The notes below the pieces were generated by a model that was not told the origin of the DNA, searched no databases, and saw only the letters and a list, made by a program, of their open reading frames with translations. Below, piece by piece: positions 24,875 through 34,769 of a stretch of DNA of 59,004 nucleotides. Origin of the DNA: Thermoleophilia bacterium (GTDB taxonomy: Bacteria > Actinomycetota > Thermoleophilia > BMS3ABIN01); assembly GCA_014874265.1 (NCBI GenBank), contig JACWAM010000118.1, forward strand, positions 1 through 59,004, read 5' to 3'. The first letter of the stretch is position 1; each line of letters opens with the position of its first letter. A program made the position numbers and the translations under genes.

Positions 24875-24880
24875 TATAAT
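24875..24880 (+). promoter_or_regulatory. -10 box upstream of the DUF6504-like gene
   Basis: A perfect TATAAT lies 49 bases before the ATG at 24929. No good -35 box is seen at the usual distance. Confidence 0.4.
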
Positions 24881-24928
24881 GTTCGCGTCAGAAATGCCGA
24901 TTAGGTCTCGCAAAGGTGGAGCTACTAG

Positions 24929-25258
24929 ATGGCCTTAGAGCAAAGCAAAGATGAAAATAAAACTCCGGCAGAGGCCGGCGAAGGAGGCGCGGCCGCTGGC
25001 AAGAATGCCGACACGCCGATAAAGGTTTACAGCCATGCCGGCTATAAACGCGATGAACGGCCGCGCGCTTTCGAGCTGGAAGGCAGGCGTCTGACAGTTC
25101 TTCGGGTCAAGAAGACCTGGCAGGAAGAATCCGCCACGAGCGGGCGCCGCAAGACCGTTTTTCGTGTGCATGCGCATGACGGCCGCAGTTACGACATCGC
25201 CCTGGACGGCGCCACCGGCCAGTGGACATTGGAGCCCTTTAATCGCAAGCGAACCTGA
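24929..25258 (+). CDS. Small soluble protein, DUF6504-like
   Basis: 109 residues. The first 35 are low-complexity and acidic or Ala-rich. The rest (FELEGRRLTVLRVKKTWQEE to VFRVHAHDGRSYDIALDGATGQWTLE) looks like a small beta-barrel domain of the DUF6504 type. The function is unknown. It overlaps the following galT-like frame by up to 95 bases. Confidence 0.6.
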   Translation: MALEQSKDENKTPAEAGEGGAAAGKNADTPIKVYSHAGYKRDERPRAFELEGRRLTVLRVKKTWQEESATSGRRKTVFRVHAHDGRSYDIALDGATGQWTLEPFNRKRT

Positions 25259-26258
25259 GGAACAGACGCCATCACAGCCGCAGCCGGAGCTGCGGCGAGA
25301 TCCGATCACCGGCGAATGGGTAATTCTCGCCGCCGGCCGGCTTAAGCGCCCTCGCCCCCCGGTAATTCCCGCACCGGCTCAACCCCGTGAGGAGTGTCCT
25401 TTCTGTCCCGGGCGCGAGGACTGCACGCCGCCGGAAATCTGCTCCGTGCGTGGCCACGGCCAGCGCAACGGACCGGGCTGGAGCGTCCGGACGCTACCAA
25501 ACAAATTCCCGATCCTGGTGAGTGAGGCTCCCCGCGCCGGCTTGGAGCGGGCGCTTTCCCCGGACCGGCGCCCGGCGCTGGGAACCAGCGAAGTAATCGT
25601 AGATACCCCCGAGCATGATCTGACACCGTGGGAATTGGGGCCCGGTCAGGTCAAGGAAATGCTGGCGATGTACCAGGAGCGGATACAGGCGCTGGCGAAG
25701 GAAGGGCGGACAAGCTACGTCCACCTTATCCGCAATCACGGCGCCGGCGCCGCCTCATCGCTAGAGCATCCACATTCCCAGCTTTTCGGCCTTCCCTTCA
25801 TCCCACCGACGATCGACGCCGAACTGGACGGGTTTGTCTCCGCCCACCCCGGGGAAGCCGGCTGCGTGCTTTGTGACATTGTCCGGGACGAGGAGGAAAC
25901 TGGCACGCAACTGGTGATGACTTCGGAGAACTTTGTTGTATTTTGCCCGTTTGCCTCGAGGCTGCCGTATGAGACCTGGATCGTACCTCGCCGGCATCAA
26001 TTGAGGTTTGAGAAGTGCCGGGAACTGGACGATCTGGCTGAAGTTTTCACGGACGTGCTCATGCGGTTCAAGGAACGGCTGAACGATCCTCCTTTCAATT
26101 ACTGGGTGCACACCTATCCTGTGAGCGGCGAGTCGCGCCCGTTTCACTGGCACATCGAAATCTTGCCGCGCCTGACGGTGCCGGGCGGCCTCGAGCTTGG
26201 CGCCGGCGTCTGGGTTAATACAGTGCCGCCCGAGGAAGCAGCCGCGCTGCTCAGGTAG
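25164..26258 (+). CDS. galT: Galactose-1-phosphate uridylyltransferase-like protein
   Basis: A GalT-family nucleotidyl transferase: ELRRDPITGEWVILAAGR at the start of the domain, zinc cysteines CPFCPGRE and CVLCD, and the active-site HPHSQ loop that becomes uridylylated. A second His motif, FHWHIEILPR, lies near the end. The conserved part begins only near 25280. The only normal start codons upstream (GTG 25164, ATG 25170, ATG 25176) lie inside the previous gene. An ATC at 25242 has GGAG six bases upstream. The exact start is therefore unclear. Confidence 0.88.
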   Translation: MCMRMTAAVTTSPWTAPPASGHWSPLIASEPEEQTPSQPQPELRRDPITGEWVILAAGRLKRPRPPVIPAPAQPREECPFCPGREDCTPPEICSVRGHGQRNGPGWSVRTLPNKFPILVSEAPRAGLERALSPDRRPALGTSEVIVDTPEHDLTPWELGPGQVKEMLAMYQERIQALAKEGRTSYVHLIRNHGAGAASSLEHPHSQLFGLPFIPPTIDAELDGFVSAHPGEAGCVLCDIVRDEEETGTQLVMTSENFVVFCPFASRLPYETWIVPRRHQLRFEKCRELDDLAEVFTDVLMRFKERLNDPPFNYWVHTYPVSGESRPFHWHIEILPRLTVPGGLELGAGVWVNTVPPEEAAALLR

Positions 26259-26277
26259 CCGGAGTTAAAGGACCGGG

Positions 26278-26850
26278 ATGACTGACAACGCCTTTGAACG
26301 TTTCCTGCTGACGGGCGAAGACCTGGCTAGGAACCGCCTGACGACCACACACGGTGGCAACATGAGCTTGCGCCATCGGGGCCGGATGGCAATCACTACC
26401 CACTTTTCCATGCCGGGACGGCTGCTGCCTGGTAACGTGGTCGAGATCCCGCTCAGGGAAGAGCCGGACCGCTTCGCCAGCGATGCATCGTGGGACGCGC
26501 CGCTGCACCAGCTAATCTATAAATTCACGCCGGCAATGGCCATAATTCACGCCCATTCAGCTTATGTCGTTGCTATTTCGTTGAGAAGTGACATTATTAC
26601 GCCCATCGATACCGAGGGCTCGGTACTGCTCAGGGAAGTTGCGGTAGTGGCTCCGGAGGATGCCTCCAGCCGGCTTCCCCAGGTGCTGCAAACAACAGTT
26701 GTCGCGATCGTGAGGGGGCATGGCAGCTACGCCGTAGGACGCACCTTGAACGAGGCGCTGGCCTTCACGGCGGCCATGGAATTCTCCTGCAAAGTATTGA
26801 TGCTAACCGCGCCAGAGGCAAAGATTTACCAGCGGCAGGCCGGCAGCTGA
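26278..26850 (+). CDS. Class II aldolase/adducin-family protein
   Basis: 190 residues of the class II aldolase fold, related to fuculose-phosphate aldolase. THGGNMSLR is the phosphate-binding N-terminal motif, IIHAHSAYV gives two zinc-binding His, and VRGHGSYAVG the third His region. The substrate cannot be named. It follows the galT-like gene by 19 bases, so a common transcript in sugar-phosphate metabolism is plausible. Confidence 0.85.
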   Translation: MTDNAFERFLLTGEDLARNRLTTTHGGNMSLRHRGRMAITTHFSMPGRLLPGNVVEIPLREEPDRFASDASWDAPLHQLIYKFTPAMAIIHAHSAYVVAISLRSDIITPIDTEGSVLLREVAVVAPEDASSRLPQVLQTTVVAIVRGHGSYAVGRTLNEALAFTAAMEFSCKVLMLTAPEAKIYQRQAGS

Positions 26851-26913
26851 AAACAGGTTTAAGCCTGGCGAAACATCAGCAGATGAAACACGAAATAATG
26901 ATATCCTCACGAC

Positions 26914-26942
26914 TTGAGAAAACTGATCGGTTTAATGATAAA
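26914..26942 (+). promoter_or_regulatory. Probable promoter of selD
   Basis: TTGAGA at 26914-26919 and GATAAA at 26937-26942 are separated by 17 bases, an ideal spacing. The selD start is 37 bases downstream of the -10 box. Confidence 0.45.
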
Positions 26943-26978
26943 GTGACGCAGGGTAAAAGACCGAGGTGGTGAGAAGTA

Positions 26979-28040
26979 GTGGCAACCGGTAAGAAGATCA
27001 GGCTTACCCGCCTGGCGCATGGCTCCGGCTGAGCCTGCAAGCTAAGTCCGTCGGACTTGGATGTGATTTTAAACACTCTGGCATTGCCGGCCGATCCGCG
27101 CGTTCTCGCGGGCATTCGCACCGGCGAGGATTGCGCCGTTTTTCAGATCTCGGAGGACACCGCGATCATCCAGACGGTCGATTACTTTACGCCGATTGTC
27201 GATGACCCCTATCAGTATGGCGCCATCGCCGTCGCCAACGCTTTAAGCGATGTCTACTCCATGGGAGCCGCGCCGCTATTTGCCTTGAACGTGGCCGGCT
27301 TTCACACGGAGGATCTGCCACTTGACACGCTTGCCGAAATTTTACGAGGCGGCGCCGACAAGGCCCGGGAGGCGGGAATCGAGATCATTGGCGGCCACAC
27401 CGTCGATGACAGGGAGCCAAAATACGGAGTCTCCGTAACCGGCGTTAGTGATCCGGGCAAGCTGATTTACAACTCAACGGCGCAGACCGGCGATGTGCTT
27501 TTTCTGACAAAGCCACTGGGGCTCGGCGTCATCACGACCGGCATCAAGCGCGGCACCTCCAGCGATGCCGCCATCAGCCGGGCGGTCGAAGTGATGATGC
27601 GTCTTAACCGCGACGCCTCCGAAGCGATGGTGGATGTTGGCGTCAACGCCTGCACTGACATCACCGGTTACGGCCTGCTGGGACACATGGGCGAGATGAC
27701 CCGGGCCAGCGGCGTCGGCGCCCGCGTCCATTCCCGCGCCGTGCCGGTCATTCAGGCAGCCAGGGATATGATCGAGGCCGACCTGGGCGCCGTCCCGAGA
27801 GGCTCGAAAAACAACCTCGAATACGTCAAGCGCTTCGTGAACTTCGATCCGGGAATCACGCAAGCGGAGAGGCTGCTGCTGGCCGACGCCCAGACTTCTG
27901 GCGGCCTGCTGATATCGTGTCCACCGGAAAAAGCAGACCGCCTGGAAAAGGCGCTTCGGAACGCGGGCACGATCACCGCAGCCCGCATCGGCGTCATGGA
28001 AGCGGAAGACGATACCGGGCGTATTGATGTAGTGCCTTAG
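26979..28040 (+). CDS. selD: Selenide, water dikinase containing selenocysteine
   Basis: SelD makes selenophosphate from selenide and ATP. The long uninterrupted frame starts at 27057 and lacks the catalytic N-terminus. Reading upstream in the same frame from GTG 26979 gives RLTRLAHGSG-U-ACKLSPSDL, where U is a TGA at 27030-27032. This is the conserved SelD active-site position (Sec/Cys followed by xCK), so the gene is itself a selenoprotein gene of 353 residues. The rest has the usual SelD domains (GEDCAVF, DVYSMGA, GGHTVDD, TDITGYGLLGH). A stem-loop follows the UGA. GAGGTGG lies upstream of the GTG. Confidence 0.92.
27030..27057 (+). promoter_or_regulatory. Sec codon and bacterial SECIS-like stem-loop in selD
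   Basis: TGA at 27030-27032 is followed about 10 bases later by AAGTCC-GTC-GGACTT, a perfect 6-bp stem with a small G/T-containing loop. Bacterial SECIS elements sit at this distance inside the coding region and bind SelB. The hairpin is seen directly; SelB binding is inferred. Confidence 0.65.
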
Positions 28041-28110
28041 AGTTGTTAGAACCTCCGGAGTTTAGCCTTCGCCTCGGACTTTATCACAAATCATCTGCCG
28101 AGCCAGGCTC

Positions 28111-31100
28111 TTATGACGCTTTGCGCTGCCGCCCTTCGCTGCCAAGAATCGCCTGGATATGCTTTCCCAGCTCGCTCGGGTCAAAAGGCTTTACCAGATA
28201 CGGGGTCCCCAGCTTGCTTAGGTAAGTCTGGGTCTTTGGATTTACGGAATCGCCCGAGATGAAGATAAACCTGCGGGCCAGCTCCGGATTCATCTGCCGG
28301 ATCGCTTCCAGCAAAGTTGGGCCATCCATCCGCGGCATCCGCACATCACTGACGACGCAGTCATAGCGCTCCCGCTTAAGCATCTTCAGGGCGACGTTGC
28401 CATCCCTGGCGGTATCAACGCTGTGGCCCATCTTGCGCATGGCTTCGGCCAGCACCTTCCGTACCGTCGCCTCATCATCCACCAGCAATACCTTTCCCGA
28501 AGCCCGGCCGTCCGCCGGCGTTTGAGCATCAGAAGGCTTCTGCTCGCTGACCTGTACAATCGGCAACTCCACTAACATCTTCGCCCCCGCGTCGCTGCCC
28601 GGCTCCAGCCAGATGCGGCCGTTGTGCTCCTCGATGATTCCGTAACAGATGCTCAAGCCGAGGCCGGTTCCCTTGCCGACATCCTTGGTGGTAAAGAAGG
28701 GGTCAAAAACTCTGTCTCTTAGCTCTTCCGGGACCCCGGGACCGCTGTCGCTGAATTCAATCCGGATCGCGCCACGGGAAATGCCGGTGGAAATCACGAT
28801 TCTGCCGGAGCCCTGACCCTCCAGCATTGCCTGCTCCGCGTTTGTGATCAGATTGAGAAACACCTGCTGCATCTGGTGCGGATCGGCCATTGTCAGCGGG
28901 AGGCCCGCCTTCAGTCTGGTTTCAACGGTGATGTTGTTGACTTTCAAGTCGTAAGCTTTGAGCTCTATTGATTCCCGGACCAGATTGTTAATATCGACAG
29001 CTTTCTGCTCTGGAGCGTGCTTGCGCGCAAATGAAAGCAGGTGCCTGACGATCTTGGTCGCTCGCTGGGCCTCACTGTAAATCGCCTCGGCATCCTTCTT
29101 TGCCTCCTCGCCAATTTCCTGGGAAAGCAACAGCTGGGAGTAACCGATAACGCCCGTGAGCGGGTTGTTGATCTCGTGGGCGACTCCTGACACTAGCTGT
29201 CCCACGGCCACCATCTTCTCCGACTGGATCAACTGCTGTCGCAACCTCTTGGATTCGGTAATATCGCGGAGAAAATGAACGGCGCCGATTTTTTGGCCGT
29301 CTGCATCGAACATGGGATCAACGGTCAACTCCAGCGTACGCCCGTCGGGAGTCACCTGCTCCGCCTTTGACGGCGAATCTCCCGGCGCCGCCTTGTACAG
29401 CGGACAGCTGGGCGGCTCGCAGCAGAGATTGTGAATCACCTTGTGACACCTCTCACCGAGAAGGTCATTGATCCGCCCACCGAGCATCCGCGCCGCCGCT
29501 TCATTCATCCGTTTGATGCGGCGGTCCTGACCAACGATGACGATTCCGTCGGTAACGCTGTCAAAGGTGGTCTCCCATTCTTTCTTGGCCCTGGAAATGT
29601 CCTCAAACAGCCTCTGGTTCGCAATCGACAGGGCCATGTGCGCCGCAATCGGGCTCAGCTCGTCCAGGTCGTCCTTGCTGAAAGCATTTCTGTCCTTGCT
29701 CGCGAGATTCAGGGTCCCGATCACTTCACCCTTGGCAAACAACGGGATGATCAACTGCGAGTGGTAGCCCGTCGCCGCCAGCTGCTTTTGCCTTTCGCAA
29801 ACCGGGGCTCGGGTGATATCGCCGGACAGGTACGGCTTGCCCGTCAGCATGACGATTCCCGGGAGCGAATCTTTAGCGGGAAAAGCCGACTCGTCTTTCC
29901 ACTCTTCGGGTCTATCGCCGTTTTGAGCAAGCAGCCTGACCATCCCCCCATCCGCAACGGTGGTCACGCTGATCCGGTCAAAGGTGATCAGCTTCTTTGT
30001 CTGCGCCAGGAAATCATCCCAAACGGCGCTCATGTCGAAGCTGGAGGACAGAGCCATGATAATGTGGTTCTTGGCCAGCGCTTTTCTGGCATGCTTGACT
30101 GACTCCAGGTACAGCATCGAGTTCTCAATCGCCACGCCGATCTGGTTTCCAATCAATCTCAACAGACGAGCGTCATCCTGGGAAAAGTAGCCGACGGCGC
30201 TTGACGCAAGAACCAGGCTTCCGACCACTTTGTCGCTTGCCGTCAAAGGGATGCCCAAAACCGACCGAATCCCTGTGTCGATAATTGCGGGAACCATCTT
30301 TTCTTCATCAAGCGTGTCCTTGATGATCTCCACTTCACCGCTTTCATATACTTTCCAGGCAACACCCATGCCTGACGCGGCCTTTTCCAGGCCATCTCTT
30401 GTTTCATCTGAGAGATTGCTCCACGCTATCAGCTGTAGCTGTCCGGTAGTACGATTCATGATATGAACCCCGCCGGAATAAGCTTCCCAGGCATCGAGCA
30501 GTTTATCCAGGACGGTCGCGAGCATGCGGTCCAGGTTAAGCGAGCTGGAAACCGCCTCGCCGATCTCATTTAGCAGCTCCTGCTCGGCTCGCTTATGTTC
30601 CAAATCTTCATTGGCGTGTTGCAGTTCCGTGACATTATGCATGACGATCGTACGGCCGCGCTCCTGCCCTTCGTTATCGAGGATGGGCACTATCTCGATG
30701 CTGTAATAACGGTCGTTGATCTTTGTCTCCAGTTTCTGGACCGCGTTATGATGGAAAACGTCGCAGCGCTCGCAGGCATCGCGCTTCTGCCGGAATGTTC
30801 CCTGTATCTGATTATTGCAATAGGTGCCGCATTGTAGCCAGCAGCGCTGATCCGTGCTATGAAATGCGGGACAACCGGCCTTGCTGCACTGTTTTGCCTC
30901 CCAGCAACTGACCATCTCTGCGGACTTGATCTCGCGGCAGATCTCTTCCTGCAGCTCGGCGACGCCTGTATCACGGCTTCGCTCCAGCTCCAGCGCCGTC
31001 TTTCCCAGCGCCGCTTCCGCGGCCGGATTCGCTGAAATAATGATTCCGTCGCGGTCAACCACCACGATGCCGTCACCAATGCTCTGGTGAATCGATCTGA

Positions 31101-31968
31101 TGCGAGCCCGTTCCTGCTCCTGCTGTTCGATCTGCTGCTCGAGCGACGCGGCCATATTGTTGAAGGAGTTGGCCAGCACTGCCATCTCGTCGCGCCCCCT
31201 TCCGGCGGGAATCCGGTGGTCGAGATTGCCGCGAGAAATTTTTTCCGCTCCTTTCACCATGTTCTTCACGGGTATCAACAGCCGCCTCGTTAGCAAGCCG
31301 GCGGCCAGCAGGCCGAGCAAAACGCCGCCGATGGCGCTAAAGAATCCCCAGGTCTCAAGGGCTTCCCGATGGTCGGATTGTGACCGGAGGGTGGCATCCC
31401 TATCCGCATTAAAAGAGCTGAGCAACTTCGTATGGATTCCGAGCATGGTGTTAAAAATACCGTCGAGCCTTTTTTCCAATGAATCCAGATCGGCACCAGG
31501 ATGCGCCGACAGCGGCACGAGCTGATTGGAAAATATATCCTTGAATTGATGGTCTAACGACTGGCAACTGTCCAGCTGCTTTCGCTCGGAGGCCGTCACG
31601 GCGTAGCGGTAGGACTCGCTCCGTTTTTCCTCAGCTTGAGCCGCCGCAGCGTTAAAATCACTAACGAACTGCCGGCTGTCAAACCTGCCCTCGTAATGAT
31701 CGAGAAGGACCTCGTGGACGTCGAGCATCTCCTGCCGCGACTGCGTGTCCATCGCCGAAACGCTCGTAACCGCCTTCTCGCTGACAGCGATTGCTCCCTG
31801 GGATGAAAGATCAGCGTTGCTCTCGAAATGAAAATAAAAGAAGACGGGCGTCATGAGGGCCGCCATGGCGATAACCAGCGGCAAGGAGAGCTTGAGTCCC
31901 AGCCGGCTGCGGAATACGCCGAGAAATTCTTTCAGCAGCTTCACCTTTGAATGTCCCCCCACACTCAC
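28111..31968 (-). CDS. Hybrid sensor histidine kinase (HAMP-PAS-GAF-GAF-PAS-HK-REC)
   Basis: 1285 residues. TM1 is near 30-46, an outside helical sensor domain 48-205, and TM2 209-226. HAMP lies at 229-282, PAS 1 at about 290-450, GAF 1 at about 475-620, GAF 2 at about 640-790 and PAS 2 at about 800-905. The kinase follows with [12 protein letters not shown] (phospho-His 931), [10 protein letters not shown] and TGLGLSI. A C-terminal receiver (about 1158-1275) has Asp 1208 in [11 protein letters not shown] 1 contains a cysteine-rich insert (355-402: [29 protein letters not shown]) that looks like a metal or redox site; PAS 2 also has CC and CPL. The start may be GTG 31968 or the GTG at 31944. 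Confidence 0.92.
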   Translation of the reverse strand: MSVGGHSKVKLLKEFLGVFRSRLGLKLSLPLVIAMAALMTPVFFYFHFESNADLSSQGAIAVSEKAVTSVSAMDTQSRQEMLDVHEVLLDHYEGRFDSRQFVSDFNAAAAQAEEKRSESYRYAVTASERKQLDSCQSLDHQFKDIFSNQLVPLSAHPGADLDSLEKRLDGIFNTMLGIHTKLLSSFNADRDATLRSQSDHREALETWGFFSAIGGVLLGLLAAGLLTRRLLIPVKNMVKGAEKISRGNLDHRIPAGRGRDEMAVLANSFNNMAASLEQQIEQQEQERARIRSIHQSIGDGIVVVDRDGIIISANPAAEAALGKTALELERSRDTGVAELQEEICREIKSAEMVSCWEAKQCSKAGCPAFHSTDQRCWLQCGTYCNNQIQGTFRQKRDACERCDVFHHNAVQKLETKINDRYYSIEIVPILDNEGQERGRTIVMHNVTELQHANEDLEHKRAEQELLNEIGEAVSSSLNLDRMLATVLDKLLDAWEAYSGGVHIMNRTTGQLQLIAWSNLSDETRDGLEKAASGMGVAWKVYESGEVEIIKDTLDEEKMVPAIIDTGIRSVLGIPLTASDKVVGSLVLASSAVGYFSQDDARLLRLIGNQIGVAIENSMLYLESVKHARKALAKNHIIMALSSSFDMSAVWDDFLAQTKKLITFDRISVTTVADGGMVRLLAQNGDRPEEWKDESAFPAKDSLPGIVMLTGKPYLSGDITRAPVCERQKQLAATGYHSQLIIPLFAKGEVIGTLNLASKDRNAFSKDDLDELSPIAAHMALSIANQRLFEDISRAKKEWETTFDSVTDGIVIVGQDRRIKRMNEAAARMLGGRINDLLGERCHKVIHNLCCEPPSCPLYKAAPGDSPSKAEQVTPDGRTLELTVDPMFDADGQKIGAVHFLRDITESKRLRQQLIQSEKMVAVGQLVSGVAHEINNPLTGVIGYSQLLLSQEIGEEAKKDAEAIYSEAQRATKIVRHLLSFARKHAPEQKAVDINNLVRESIELKAYDLKVNNITVETRLKAGLPLTMADPHQMQQVFLNLITNAEQAMLEGQGSGRIVISTGISRGAIRIEFSDSGPGVPEELRDRVFDPFFTTKDVGKGTGLGLSICYGIIEEHNGRIWLEPGSDAGAKMLVELPIVQVSEQKPSDAQTPADGRASGKVLLVDDEATVRKVLAEAMRKMGHSVDTARDGNVALKMLKRERYDCVVSDVRMPRMDGPTLLEAIRQMNPELARRFIFISGDSVNPKTQTYLSKLGTPYLVKPFDPSELGKHIQAILGSEGRQRKAS

Positions 31969-32033
31969 CCGTGTTTTTTAACCTACTCCCTGATATCGAC
32001 CTTCATGGCAGTACCTTTACAGGATTAAGGGCG

Positions 32034-32058
32034 AAAAAGCCGGCAAAGGAGCCGGCTG
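32034..32058 (-). terminator. Intrinsic terminator after proA
   Basis: On the minus strand AGCCGGC-TCCTTT-GCCGGCT is followed by TTTTC. The 7-bp GC-rich stem with a U-run lies 29 bases beyond the proA stop, in front of the histidine kinase gene. Confidence 0.8.
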
Positions 32059-32086
32059 GAAGTCGCCTTAGGTTTTTTTCTGCGGG

Positions 32087-33337
32087 TTATTCCCTGACCT
32101 GGCCGCTGCCCCGGATAATGTAGCGGGTGCCGGTCATTTCCTCGAGTCCCATCGGACCCCGCGGGTAGACCCTGTCGGTGTTGATGCCGCTGGCCGGGCC
32201 GATTCCGAAGGGAAGGCCGTCCGTGAGGCGGGTAGAGGCGTTCCAGTAGGTGGCGGCGCTGTCGACCTGCGCCAGAAACTGCTCCGCGGCGGCGCTGTCT
32301 TGGGAGATAATTGCGTCCGCCAGGCCCGAGTGATATTTGTGGATGTGGTCGATTGCCTCATCCAGGCCGGACACGATTTTGAGCGAGAGGATGAGATTGA
32401 GGTATTCCGTGTCCCAGTCGGCATCTGTCGCCGGCTGCCAGGCCGGAACGATTGCCCGCGCCGCCTCGTCGGCCCTCACCTCAACACCGGCAGCGCCCAG
32501 GCTTGACGCGAGCAAGGGCAGTATTTTTACCGCGGCCGCCTCAACGACAAGAACCGTCTCCACCGAATTACAGGTACTGGGCCGGTTGACTTTGGCGTTT
32601 AGCACGATTTTTTCCGCCATGGCGGGATCGGCCGTCGCATCGATGTAAATATGACAGAGGCCCCGGTAATGCTTCATTACGGGGATTTTCGACTGCTCCG
32701 TGACCGCCGTGATCAGCCGGTGGCTGCCGCGGGCAATCACCAGGTCGATCAGCCCTGCCAGACCGAGCAGCTCGCTGACGGCGGCCCGATCGGTGGTATC
32801 AATAAACTGGATGGCGCCGGCGGGGAGGCCCTCCCGCTCGCCCGCCTCGTGCATTAGCCTGGCCAGCACCCTGTTGGAGTGGATCGCCTCCGAGCCGCCC
32901 CGCAAGATGATGCAGTTGCCGGCCTTGATGCAAAGGCCGGCGGTCTCCGTCGTTACATTTGGTCTGGACTCATAGATGATGGCCATCACGCCGATGGGGC
33001 TTCGTACCCGGGACATGTGCATGCCGTTGGTCGCCGTCCACGATTTGACCACCTGCCCGACCGGATCGTCCATGGCGGCAATATTACGCAAGTTGCTGGC
33101 CATCAGCGCTACCCGGGCCCGGTCCAGCATCAGCCGGTCCAGCATGGCGATCGTCAGGCCCTTGGCTTTACCCGTACCCACGTCCTTGGCATTGGCCTCC
33201 TCGATCTCCGCCAGATTCTCCTCCAGGGCATCCGCCATTGCCATCAGGACCGCCTGCTTGGTCTCTGGCGCCAGAACTGAAAGCTGATGAAGCGCCCGGC
33301 GCGCCGCCTTTGCTTTTTCCGTTACTGATTCAGCCAT
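32087..33337 (-). CDS. proA: Glutamate-5-semialdehyde dehydrogenase
   Basis: ProA reduces gamma-glutamyl phosphate to the semialdehyde in proline synthesis, using NADPH. The length of 416 residues is normal. The catalytic Cys is in NRPSTCNSVETVLV. IGVMAIIYESRPNVT and ILRGGSEAIHSN are typical nucleotide and substrate segments. proB is not adjacent. A terminator closes the gene. Confidence 0.97.
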   Translation of the reverse strand: MAESVTEKAKAARRALHQLSVLAPETKQAVLMAMADALEENLAEIEEANAKDVGTGKAKGLTIAMLDRLMLDRARVALMASNLRNIAAMDDPVGQVVKSWTATNGMHMSRVRSPIGVMAIIYESRPNVTTETAGLCIKAGNCIILRGGSEAIHSNRVLARLMHEAGEREGLPAGAIQFIDTTDRAAVSELLGLAGLIDLVIARGSHRLITAVTEQSKIPVMKHYRGLCHIYIDATADPAMAEKIVLNAKVNRPSTCNSVETVLVVEAAAVKILPLLASSLGAAGVEVRADEAARAIVPAWQPATDADWDTEYLNLILSLKIVSGLDEAIDHIHKYHSGLADAIISQDSAAAEQFLAQVDSAATYWNASTRLTDGLPFGIGPASGINTDRVYPRGPMGLEEMTGTRYIIRGSGQVRE

Positions 33338-33534
33338 CTAATGTATTGTCGCGAACCTTGAGATTTGCCTGTTTAACATGTGATGAACCCGCATATTATA
33401 TAAAAAGTTGGACTTCCCGTTGGATTTTACCCGGTAGATAAAATATCCTTGACGACGGAAACCTTGCGGGCAGCGTCCAGCCTGTGTGGGACCTGCAAGA
33501 GGCAATATCGAATCGTTTGGAAAGGAGTTTTGTC

Positions 33535-34491
33535 ATGGCTAATGGAATGGACGTGCAGATACCGCTTGACGTTCCGAAGGAAAAGCGGGACGAATACGCG
33601 GAGAACTTCGCGGCGATGACTCACGGCACCGGCCGGCTGATGCTCTTTGCGGGAGATCAGAAAGTCGAGCATCTTAACAAGGATTTCGTGGGCAAGTACG
33701 AGCTTGGTGAAATTCCAGCCGACGACGCCGACCCGGAGCACCTCTTCCGTATCGCCCGGCAGGGAACCATTGGCGTATTTGCCACCCAGATTGGCATGGT
33801 CGCAAAATATGGCAATGATTATCGTGATGTAAACTACCTGGTCAAGCTCAACTCCAAGACCAACCTCGTCAAAACAGATACGATGGATCCTTTCAGCAAC
33901 CTGTGGCTGGAGGTTGACGCCGTTGCCCGCTTCAAACAAGACTCAGGCCTGCGGATCCCGGCAGTGGGTTACACGATTTACCTGGGCAGCGCCTATGAGC
34001 CGCAAATGCTTGAGCAGGCGGCCAGGCTGGTAAACGACGCCCACCGGCACGGGATGCTGAGCGTTCTCTGGATCTATCCCCGCGGCAAGAGCGTTGCCGA
34101 TGAAAAAGATCCACACCTCATCGCCGGCGCCACGGGCGTGGCGCTGACTCTGGGCTCTGATTTTGTTAAAGTCAACTATCCCAAAGCCGAGGGACAGGAG
34201 TCGAGCGAGATATTCAAGGAGGCGGTCGTGGCCGCCGGACGCACTCGCGTCGTGGCTGCGGGCGGCTCCTCAACCGACGCCCGCAGCTTCCTGCAGCGGC
34301 TGTATGACCAGATCCATATCAGCGGCGCCATTGGTAATGCCACAGGCAGGAACCTGCATCAAAAGCCGCTTGATGAAGCGGTAAGAATGTGTGACGCCAT
34401 CTCCGCCATCACCCTTGCCGATTATCCAGTTGATGAGGCAATCAAGGTATACGAAGGCAGCGAATGCCTCGATTTCAAAACGTTAGTTTAA
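33535..34491 (+). CDS. DhnA-type class I aldolase (archaeal FBP aldolase-like)
   Basis: 318 residues. LMLFAGDQKVEHLNKDF near the N-terminus and SDFVKVNYPKAEG, with the Schiff-base Lys, place it in the DhnA/archaeal class I fructose-bisphosphate aldolase family. VVAAGGSSTDARSFL is the phosphate-binding segment. AAAGGAG lies 8 bases before ATG 33535, which settles the start over the longer frame from 33484. It is divergent from proA. The activity could be FBP aldolase or a related sugar-phosphate aldolase. Confidence 0.85.
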   Translation: MANGMDVQIPLDVPKEKRDEYAENFAAMTHGTGRLMLFAGDQKVEHLNKDFVGKYELGEIPADDADPEHLFRIARQGTIGVFATQIGMVAKYGNDYRDVNYLVKLNSKTNLVKTDTMDPFSNLWLEVDAVARFKQDSGLRIPAVGYTIYLGSAYEPQMLEQAARLVNDAHRHGMLSVLWIYPRGKSVADEKDPHLIAGATGVALTLGSDFVKVNYPKAEGQESSEIFKEAVVAAGRTRVVAAGGSSTDARSFLQRLYDQIHISGAIGNATGRNLHQKPLDEAVRMCDAISAITLADYPVDEAIKVYEGSECLDFKTLV

Positions 34492-34501
34492 GCGGCCGGG
34501 C

Positions 34502-34535
34502 GGATATTGGGTTTCGGGTTTCGGGTTTTGGATTT
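34502..34535. repeat. Intergenic GGGTTTC-type repeat
   Basis: GGATATTGGGTTTCGGGTTT is followed by CGGGTTTTGGATTT: tandem 7-base units of the type GGGTTTC. Similar strings occur at 44257-44345, 47096-47146 and, weaker, at 23424-23440 and 36404-36430, always between genes. MITE copy 3 is inserted at its right edge. Confidence 0.6.
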
Positions 34536-34672
34536 AATAATCATATAACTTGCTCGGGAAACGCCCGAACATTGTCTTTCCGGGACAGCGAGCACCGGGG
34601 ATTCTGCTTAAAAAGCAGATCTCTCGCTGCGCTCGGGATGACAATTCTCCGTAACCTGGTTGTATGATCAGT
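34536..34672. mobile_element. MITE copy 3 (137 bp)
   Basis: The right end is TTGTATGATCA (34660-34670) with ACCTGG inside it; the left end is TAATCATATAAC (34538-34549), a decayed copy of TGATCATACAAC. The flanks TTGGATTT (34528-34535) and TTGGACTT (34673-34680) differ by one base, a near-perfect 8-bp duplication. The interior again has two inverted arms related to GAGCGCAGCGAGAGATCTGC. The element ends 97 bases before the amidohydrolase start. Confidence 0.8.
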
Positions 34673-34769
34673 TTGGACTTTGGAAATTGACATATAATTT
34701 ATCAAGATCAAGATGCTGGTTTTTATCCAAAGCCCGGCATCCAAGATTCATTATCTGCTTTCTGGCAGT

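Noticed and set aside
34502-34535. A CRISPR-like repeat array from the GGGTTTC units.
   Set aside because: Units are tandem without spacers and there are no cas genes.
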